DNA of 64,000 bases from Ochromonas danica (Eukaryota > Sar > Chrysophyceae > Chromulinales > Chromulinaceae). The position numbers were made by a program, and so were the translations under genes. Below, in pieces: positions 57,511 through 64,000 of this stretch; the stretch's first letter is position 1; each line of letters opens with the position of its first letter. The notes beneath the pieces were generated by a model that saw only the letters and a program-made list of their open reading frames with translations, was not told the origin of the DNA and made no database searches. The stretch spans positions 152,627 to 216,626 of the forward strand of contig VKHL01000037.1 of assembly GCA_015146655.1 (NCBI GenBank), written 5' to 3'.

Positions 57511-60500
57511 ATGAGTGATTGTAGTTCCTCTGAAGATGAAGAAACTTGGAACTCTCGTGGGTTTGAACCCTTAAGAAATGCGATTGCTTTTGGCTGGACT
57601 GAAGGTGAGGCTCTTTCTTGACCCAAGTTGCCGCTTTCAACTTCAAAGGCACTGCTTTTTGGACTGACTGACTGACTGACTGACTGACTGACTGACTGAC
57701 TGACTGACTGACTGACTGACTGACTGACTGACTGACTGACTGACTGACTGACTGACTAGCTGGACGCTGCGGCTTTGAGGGCTCCACGGCACCTTCCTTG
57801 CAGCTTTGTCCTCGAGCCATTCCTGCCATTAGACTGGCTCAGCCGGAGCGGAAGGGTCTGAAGTTTGTCTACAAGAGTGTGGCTGCGGGGGCTCGACACA
57901 CAGCCTTCCTCATGATCAATGCTGGTGACCCTGAAGTGTCTGATTCACTCAGTCGCTATCGATTTGACAAGCGAACGCGAAAGTCTATCCTTGTCTTGAA
58001 ACGTCAGAAGAAAGTACTCGTTACCGGATTGAATCAGATGGGGCTCTGCGAAGAGCTCGGCCATGCCCAGCCCACTGAGGTTCCCATTGAAAACCTCTCT
58101 GAGAGCCTCTCTTCTGTCGCCGCAAATAATGGATCAACTTATATTGTGACTAAATCTGGCAACGTCTTGAGCTTTGGAAACAATAAGTTTGGCAAGCTGG
58201 GCTATGATCTGAGCGCATCGGAAGAGGAAGAGGAGAGAGAAGGAAAAGGGCTCGTCTCTTTGCTGCCCAGAAGGATAATTGCTTTGGAAAGAAAAGTTGT
58301 TCTCAAAGTTGCCACTGTCTCCCATCATGTCTTAGCATTGACCAAGTCGAATGAGGTTTATTCGTGGGGCAAGAACGACAAAGGACAGCTGGGAAGGGTA
58401 TGCATGCATGCCTATTACCGCCTTGTCTACAGCCATCTTGGTTGAAAATAATGCTGTCTTGTTGCATGTGTGTTCCCAAATTAGGGCTTCGAGAGTCCTT
58501 TTGAAGTTCTTCCCGCGCCCATCACATTTCCGGTGGGGCCCAGGAAGTATTCGGTGATTAGTCTATCTTGCGGGCAAGAGCATAGTATTGTGCTGCTGCG
58601 AATTACCACCATAGCTCGCAGAAAGAGCAGCCTTCAACCCATTGGGAAGTCTGTCCCCAGTTCACGAGAGTTTGTCGCTGGCAGCAAGACGATGGCGCAA
58701 AGCCAAGCAAGCGGCCCTTTTATTGACGAGGAAGAAGGACAACCTTATCATGAGACGTTTGTCTATGGATTTGGCGACAGTAGCCGTGGGCAACTAGGTC
58801 CAGGTGATGAGTCAACTCGAGCACAGCCGCAAGAGAACTTTTGGGTGACAAGGCTTTTGCGTAAGCTGAAGATTCGACTCAAAGAGGTTCGCTGTAACTA
58901 GTGTGTTCTGACCCGTGAGTGTGCTGATTTAACATCTCTATTTGGCAGGTGGTTTGTGGCGGGTTCTTTGTAATGGGATTGGTTGAATCAAGTGGACAGG
59001 TGATTGCCTGGGGCGCTAATGATTATGGCCAATTGGTATGACGATTAACTTTTTGCTTTAGCTAAAGCTGATTTCTTGATATTCGACTGCAGGGCTTGGG
59101 CCACCAGTATGACACAGCGGAGCCCACCTTATTGCAGAGTCTGCAAAAAGTTTACCTTTTGTCTGCTGGCATCCGTCATTGTGCAGCCGCTGCCGAGAGT
59201 TCTCACAGTCTCGCTGACTTGTACACTTGGGGTTTCAATGGATGGGGTGAATTAGGTTTGCCAGCTCTTGTTATAGAAAGATGCCCAGACCTCTGGTGTG
59301 TTTAATTGATGTTCCTGCTTTGGATCCCTTTAGGCCTAGGAGACACTTGCGTAAGATTATATCCAACAAAGGTTTCAGCGATGAAGAATAGCCGAATCAG
59401 GGCCTTGTCTTGTGGAGACAGACACACTGTGTTGCTGACAAGTCACAAGCCCATGTTGGCTGGAGAAGTCCCCGCTTTACGGCCATTCTTTCAAATGATT
59501 CAGGTAGCTTTCGTCTCAATCATTTGACTACCTTTCTAGTCTTAGTCCTACACTACTACTTAGGAAGAGACGCCCAAATATAGAGAGAAATTGCTACGTA
59601 AACTGAAGCGACGTCTGCAGCGCGAGAGTTTCCTCGATCCTGAGGTTTGCGTTATTTCACTCACTTATCTTCGATGTATTGAGACTGGCTGTTTGAGTGA
59701 TGTAGATATTGAATGATGCTTCGGCCATTCTTCCTGACCAAGCGGGTAGCCACATAAATGATATTCGCAATGACATGTTTGAGAAAGGTCTTCGGTGAGT
59801 TGCAGAGCCCTTTTGCTACTCAATTTAGGTCATATTTTAAGATTTTAACTACGTGCTGTAGTTATTGCCTGGACACATTCTGTGACGAGTTCGATTGGCG
59901 ACGGCTTGCAATGGAAACGTGCTTCCGAGTGGTTGTCTCCTCTCAATTGACTCTCCAAAGCGTGTGCCTAACTTGCGCTCGTAGATGTGTCCATATGTAT
60001 CGACTGACTCCATATGTTCGCAATCGGAACAAGAATATCCCTGGCACTACGCGTTGTGATTGCTATCTGACAGGAAATTGTCAATGTAGATGGTCCAAAA
60101 TCAGGGAAGTTTTCGATCGAGTGGCGCAAAGGGAAGAAGATGGATGCATCAATCAGACACAATTGAGAACTGTCTTGAAACTCCTTCGCGACCCTTTCCC
60201 AGTAGAAGCCGCAGATGTCGATGATGCCATGATAACTTTCAGCCACCAGAGATTATCTAAACAGCGGCCACGTTTGCATAACCGTATTAGAAACCCTTTT
60301 CGTAAGCACGTACTGGAGGCCTCGCGGTCCACCGTTAACGTTGCTGAATATGAGAAAGAGTCTGACTACAAATCCGACGATGCAGATGACATTCGCCTTC
60401 CTGGGTCAAGTAATCTAGCCGGGGATGAGCTGCTGCGTGTTGACCCTATTAGCTTTGAAAAATGGTATCGACAATACTACGACGAGCCAGATCGTTTGTC

Positions 60501-60522
60501 CGGAGAACACCAAATCCTTTGA
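57511..60522 (+). CDS. RCC1-repeat protein with C-terminal Cys-rich and EF-hand-like region
   Basis: Nine exons: 57511-57604, 57817-58397, 58485-58886, 58949-59035, 59093-59255, 59334-59503, 59564-59644, 59706-59794, 59862-60522, total 775 residues. Exon 1 encodes MSDCSSSEDEETWNSRG and ends NAIAFGWTE, an RCC1 blade start; its acceptor at 57817 was chosen because it is the one that keeps phase. RCC1 blades: VLSFGNNKFGKLGYD, EVYSWGKNDKGQLGR, FVYGFGDSSRGQLG, VIAWGANDYGQLGLG, LYTWGFNGWGELGLG. The C-terminus has clustered cysteines (CLTCARRC, CDCYLTGNCQCRW) and an EF-hand-like helix pair (VFDRVAQREEDGCINQTQL). RCC1 propellers act as GEFs or scaffolds; no specific role is claimed. Intron 1 (57605-57816) is the longest intron seen and holds a microsatellite. 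Confidence 0.82.
57662..57757 (+). repeat. (GACT)24 perfect microsatellite
   Basis: Twenty-four uninterrupted copies of GACT (96 bp) inside intron 1 of the RCC1 gene. The opposite strand reads as (AGTC)n and gives a spurious Ser-Gln-Ser-Val peptide. Confidence 0.97.
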
Positions 60523-60732
60523 TATCTACTTCTCCAAACGAGGCCGTTTATCTCGCTTCTTTCCCAAGGATGGGAAAGATATTTGCTTGACATATAGCCA
60601 ATGCAAATCCACATCTGTGAACTCGAGATATCGGGAAGATAATCCACTTATCTTCAGTGTTTTATTCATTTTACATAAGAGCCAACAAGCCACTACCAGC
60701 TAGTGTAATATACATTGAGTTGCTTGTTGTAA

Positions 60733-62033
60733 TTAATAGCCGGAAAAATAGAGTTCCGCAAGTTCATACCCCCCAATTTGAGATATTGCAGCAAAAGCAA
60801 AACAATAAAGGACAAAGAAAAGGCGAATCCAGGACGACGTGAAAAGCAGAGTAACAACGCCAAGTGACATTACCGTCATAATAGATGTATATAGGATTCT
60901 TCGAAAAGTAGCCATGGTCCCACTGGTAGTTTGGCTTGGAAAAGTGCTACGCAAGGAAATAGAAGGATCATTCCCCGTTTCATAGAAGGCGGTCAAGAGT
61001 TTCTCCTTATCTTCAAAACTCTGAAGTAGCCACTGCACGAGAGAGTTTGTTGGTTATGCAATAATTTCACGCTAATTGATAAATTTACAACTCACTCACT
61101 TTCTCAAGGCCTGGCTCGTCGTCAGGCAGTACCTTCAGGGGAACGCGTTGTAAAAAGAGATGCACACGATGTGGAAATTCACCTCGAAGAATAGAATAGT
61201 GCGTGGTTCTTTGGCCTGGATTAAAGTCTTCATAGGCAATCGTGAGATTATGAAGGACAACATTCCTTGATGGCATTGACTTGAGGCTGCTAAGGCAGGT
61301 GACAAAACCTTTCGGTCTAGGATACAGAACATATTTCAACTGATTAAGACCTTTCTTTGAGGCATCTGTTCCATCCAATAAAGGTGTGGATAAAACAATA
61401 AAATAATAGTGAAAAAATCACAAAGACAAATGTTCACCTACATTGGCCATTCTTGAAAACGTTCGACTCACTGAGGTCTGTACCCTCCGGAAACATAATT
61501 ATCGCAGGAAGGGTTTTATGTTCACCTGCAAAGTATCGCAGGAGTCTGCGCAGGTGAGGCACGTCTTGTTCCCTGCGACGGCCCAGGAAAGCATAGGGTA
61601 GAGTCTGCGCTGCATAGCCAAAAAGTGGAACAGCACGCAAGCTTTCCTTCAGCAAAAATATGAGAAAAGGGTAATAGTGCTCGAAAAAGGAGGCATAGGT
61701 CCAGCCACAGAACATCCAGTCGACAGTGCTGCGATGGTTGCAGATGATAAATACCTCACTATCCTCCTCTTCCTCCATATCAGCTCGATGAACCACTACT
61801 TCAATATTACCGAGACAGTAGAGCAAACTAGAGGCAAATTGACAGAAGCATTCATTTGCGAAACGCCGCCAAGTCTGTCTGCTTCTTCGCCAGGATGGGG
61901 CCCAGGGCGTGAATAATATACAGGGCAGAAGCAGCACGAAGGCTGTCATGGCAGCAATCATGAGAAGGATAAAAAAGCATAGACCTCTGAGACGAGAAAC
62001 AAGACCAACTTCAACTTTCTCATGTCTTGCCAT
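60733..62033 (-). CDS. 1-acyl-glycerol-3-phosphate acyltransferase family (LPLAT) protein
   Basis: Three exons (62033-61442, 61365-61100, 61032-60733) give 385 residues. An N-terminal membrane segment (LCFFILLMIAAMTAFVLLLP) precedes the acyltransferase core: catalytic FIICNHRSTVDWMFCGW (NHx4D) and the acyl-acceptor site IIMFPEGTDLSESN, then YPRPKGF. The C-terminal exon holds two further hydrophobic segments (ILYTSIMTVMSLGVVTLLF, LFFVLYCFAFAAI). This layout is that of the AGPAT3-5/LCLAT1 group, ER enzymes that acylate lysophospholipids such as lysophosphatidate or lysocardiolipin. The exact substrate is not resolvable here. Confidence 0.9.
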
Positions 62034-62837
62034 TTAATTAAAGAATCTGAATCATTTTTCCGTTTCAAAAACCGCAACTCCAAAAACAACTTTTTGGAAC
62101 TTGTCCCAAAAACAACTTTTCAGCTGCGCTATTAGACCACTCTTGCAATGAATGAGTTTTGCGATAAAATTTTAACCAAGCATGAGAACGCAAATCTCAT
62201 GCCGTACCATTTTGGAAACGAATGATGAGGATGTAATGACATCCATCCATCATATGCTGAACAAATAAATATCGAGCTAGAAGACTTCGCGATTGGAAGA
62301 GGATTTTAAACACAAGCAGAGGTGGATTATAGACAGTCCCAAGTGATATAACTAACTGGACCCAGTCCAACCCTTCTTTGGTGAACAACAGTATTGGCAG
62401 TCCAATTGGTATAGGGTCCAATTAGTATAGGGGTCGAACCCAATACTATCTACTATTTAAATAGTATCAGTGGATACTATTCGGCGGTTTCCGTTATGTA
62501 CGCATGCGACTTTCCGCCCACTTGCAACGGAGTTCATTATCACCATATAATATATATAACGGCCCCTAAAGGAGGAATAGTTTTGCAGGCATATTTTTAC
62601 ACAGAGGACTACGCACGCAACACAGCACCAGCCTGCAGCATCCCTCCACGACCCTAGTTGCGCAACTGACCGCGCGCACTGCACTCCATGCCACTCACCC
62701 CCCCTCCCCCGCCCATAACAGAGCCGAACAACAATGTAATGATTTACAACACAACATAATAGGATAACTATAGAACTGTGCCAGCCAAAGAGCATTGCTT
62801 GATTCGGCCAAACCTTTTTCCAAACATTCTTTTCTGG
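62034..62837. other. Gene-free repeat-rich stretch
   Basis: No supported gene. It holds a direct repeat CCAAAAACAACTTTT (62080 and 62106), near-duplicate CCAATTGGTATAGGG / CCAATTAGTATAGGG blocks around 62401-62432, and a perfect 16-bp palindrome (TACTATTTAAATAGTA, 62451-62466). These may be relics of mobile elements. Confidence 0.5.
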
Positions 62838-62854
62838 TAACCCTAACCCTAACC
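62838..62854 (+). repeat. Short interstitial telomere-like array
   Basis: TAACCCTAACCCTAACC, nearly three units of the TTAGGG telomere repeat read on the complementary strand. It directly abuts the transposase remnant. Confidence 0.6.
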
Positions 62855-63420
62855 ATGGAGGCGATAGACATCGCTTTTGATATTAGTCTCCCTAGTAACG
62901 TTAAGAAACAAAACGAAATGGCTGGGTTGCCCGAACTAGAAAGCCGTTCTACAGGGAGGCTGTTGATGTAATATCCTATCGTAATCGACACGATTGTTGG
63001 AGGCTAGTGGTTTTAGCAGGATGTGATGCAAGAGATGTATGTAGATTTACAATGCAACGATACAATCGCTTGGGATCTCTCGCAGATGAAGGCTACTTAC
63101 GTTGGATCAAGGAAAGCTGCAGCCTCGGTTCTTTCTTATTATCGGAGAAGACGAAGCATTCACATGTACGAACCAACTGCTTGTACCATATGGTGGTCGT
63201 GGATAAGGTACTTGAAACGATTCGTTCAATTACCACTTGTCTGCTGTTATGAGGTAATGCATGGAACGATCTTTTGCACTGTGCTTCGTTGTGATGCACT
63301 ATGGAGGCCACTTCGTTGTGATGGAGGCCACTAACCGATGGACGCTCGTCTTAACTGTTTGTGCTAAGTTGCATAACTTAGTATCAATGCCGATATTCCA
63401 CCACTTAGCAATCTATTTTA
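62855..63420 (+). pseudogene. Degenerate PIF/Harbinger-like DDE transposase
   Basis: All three + frames hold consecutive pieces of a DDE_Tnp_4 nuclease, in the right order and broken by stops and frameshifts: DISLPSNVKKQNEMAG, then LVVLAGCDARD, DTIAWDLS, FFLIIGEDEAFTCTNQLLVP with YGGRG, MERSFAL, RCDALWRPLRC, and NRWTLVLTVCAKLHNL. The order and spacing match Harbinger-type transposases, where GDEAF and ERxFG lie around the catalytic acidic residues. No intact frame remains, so the copy is dead. The start codon region (MEAIDIAFDI) directly follows the telomere-like array. TIRs were not found. Confidence 0.75.
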
Positions 63421-63750
63421 CGAAGATGCAGAAGATGATGACAGACAGACAGACCTGAAGTTTTGAACAGCAATGAGAACGACGAGGAGGATGTGCCAAA
63501 TCCTGGCTGTCATGCAAACAGAAGAGCAAACTTCACTCGAGAGCTGGAGCTGAAAGGAATGAGAAGACCTTTGAATGCAGCAATGAACTCCAGAGCTTAA
63601 CTTGTTACATAATAATATACAACATGTAAGCTTACAAAATACAAGTAGTACGAAATCACGTACGATCTCTTTGAGTTGTTTTAGCGCTTCTTCTTTTTCT
63701 TCTTGTGAGTCCAAATCAAAAAGGAGTCGAAGAGCTTCCACCAATTTGCC
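63418..63750 (-). CDS. 3' end of an unidentified gene running off the window
   Basis: A likely exon, 63750-63664, encodes GKLVEALRLLFDLDSQEEKE followed by EALKQLKEI, between a TTTTCAG acceptor and a GTACGT donor. A final exon, 63600-63418, fits in the same phase and ends at TAA with a hydrophobic stretch (IWHILLVVLIAVQNF). The 5' part lies beyond the window end or inside the hexamer repeat. I recognise no family; the first exon is a charged amphipathic helix. The terminal exon is the weaker part of the model. Confidence 0.35.
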   Translation of the reverse strand, partial: GKLVEALRLLFDLDSQEEKEEALKQLKEIVRDFVLLVFCKLTCCILLCNKLSSGVHCCIQRSSHSFQLQLSSEVCSSVCMTARIWHILLVVLIAVQNFRSVCLSSSSASS

Positions 63751-63822
63751 CTGAAAACGGAGACCATTTAAAATTACATCAGAAAGAGGTAGGGAGTAGT
63801 ATTTAGTGGTGGTAGCAGTGAG

Positions 63823-64000
63823 ATTCACATTCACATTCAGCTTAACATTCACATTCACATTCAAATTCACATTCAAATTAAGCTTCAGATTCAGACTCAG
63901 CTTCACATTCACATTCGCATTCAGCTTCAGATTCACATTCACATTCACATTCACATTCACATTCGCATTCGCATTCACATTCACATTCACATTCACATTC
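63823..64000. repeat. Compound hexanucleotide repeat (ATTCAC-type)
   Basis: Tandem hexamers of ATTCAC with variants ATTCAG, ATTCAA and ATTCGC fill the sequence to the window edge. On the minus strand it is open and would read as alternating Asn-Val, but there is no sign that it is translated; it is more likely an intron or intergenic satellite upstream of the partial gene. Confidence 0.9.

Noticed and set aside
57550-57580. tRNA-like GGGTTTGAACCC
   Set aside because: It lies in exon 1 of the RCC1 gene and no cloverleaf can be formed.
57383-57829. Minus-strand protein with Ser-Gln-Ser-Val repeats
   Set aside because: It is a translation of the (GACT)n microsatellite in an intron of the opposite-strand RCC1 gene.
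62425-62460. tRNA-like T-arm (GGGTCGAACCC)
   Set aside because: The stem cannot reach five pairs and no D-arm, anticodon arm or acceptor stem is present.
63290-63335. Separate 20-bp tandem repeat (CTTCGTTGTGAT / GGAGGCCAC)
   Set aside because: Part of the degraded transposase coding region (DALWRPLRC); the repeat is short and needs no separate element.
63418-63996. Minus-strand protein starting with alternating Asn-Val
   Set aside because: The Asn-Val part is translated hexamer repeat. Only the downstream exon-like pieces are kept as a partial gene.
1-64000. CRISPR arrays, rRNA genes, bacterial operons
   Set aside because: None is seen. The DNA is eukaryotic with introns, and its repeats are microsatellites or transposon relics.

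Overview
The window is nuclear DNA from a flagellated, probably single-celled eukaryote. Genes are split by short GT-AG introns (mostly 50-95 bp, shortest about 31 bp) and sit 0.1-0.4 kb apart on both strands. The products are eukaryote-specific: an axonemal dynein heavy chain, LC8 dynein light chain, Brr2 and DHX16 spliceosomal helicases, IST1, a sorting nexin, an ELMO protein, complex I NDUFA9 and a Lam/Aster-like protein. A plastid-type sugar-phosphate translocator hints at an alga or a relative of algae. I cannot name the species. Exon models were built by hand from splice signals and reading phase; nearly all multi-exon models sum to a multiple of three.

Layout. 1-6.0 kb: an intronless gene joining macro, Nudix, PARP, DEAH-helicase and nucleotidyltransferase modules, with a decayed 5' end. 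6.3-14.0 kb: a C2-GRAM-VASt-TM protein, an LRR protein, an ELMO protein (minus) and an APC permease. 14.0-16.7 kb: gene-free, with a diverged 240-bp tandem duplication and a 1.6-kb TIR element carrying remains that look pogo-like. 16.7-28.2 kb: phosphate translocator (minus), NDUFA9, DHX16, sulfotransferase (minus), LC8, sorting nexin and an IQ-motif protein (minus). 28.4-48.7 kb: Brr2 (minus) divergent from a 16-exon inner-arm dynein heavy chain with micro-exons around its first P-loop. 48.8-62.0 kb: IST1 (minus), a sulfotransferase-like/JmjC fusion, an ABCG half transporter (minus), a hydrophobic-hairpin protein (minus), an RCC1 protein with a (GACT)24 intron, and an LPLAT acyltransferase (minus). 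62.0-64.0 kb: repeat-rich, with a short TTAGGG-type array next to a wrecked Harbinger-like transposase, and the 3' end of one more minus-strand gene in a hexamer repeat.

Functional themes: flagellar motility (dynein heavy chain, LC8, perhaps the IQ protein), splicing (Brr2 and DHX16), and membrane trafficking and lipid handling (IST1, SNX, ELMO, Lam-like, LPLAT, ABCG). The most unusual content is the first gene, which would put ADP-ribose transfer, binding and hydrolysis on one polypeptide with an RNA helicase and a nucleotidyltransferase. The next most unusual is the membrane-anchored sulfotransferase-like/JmjC fusion.
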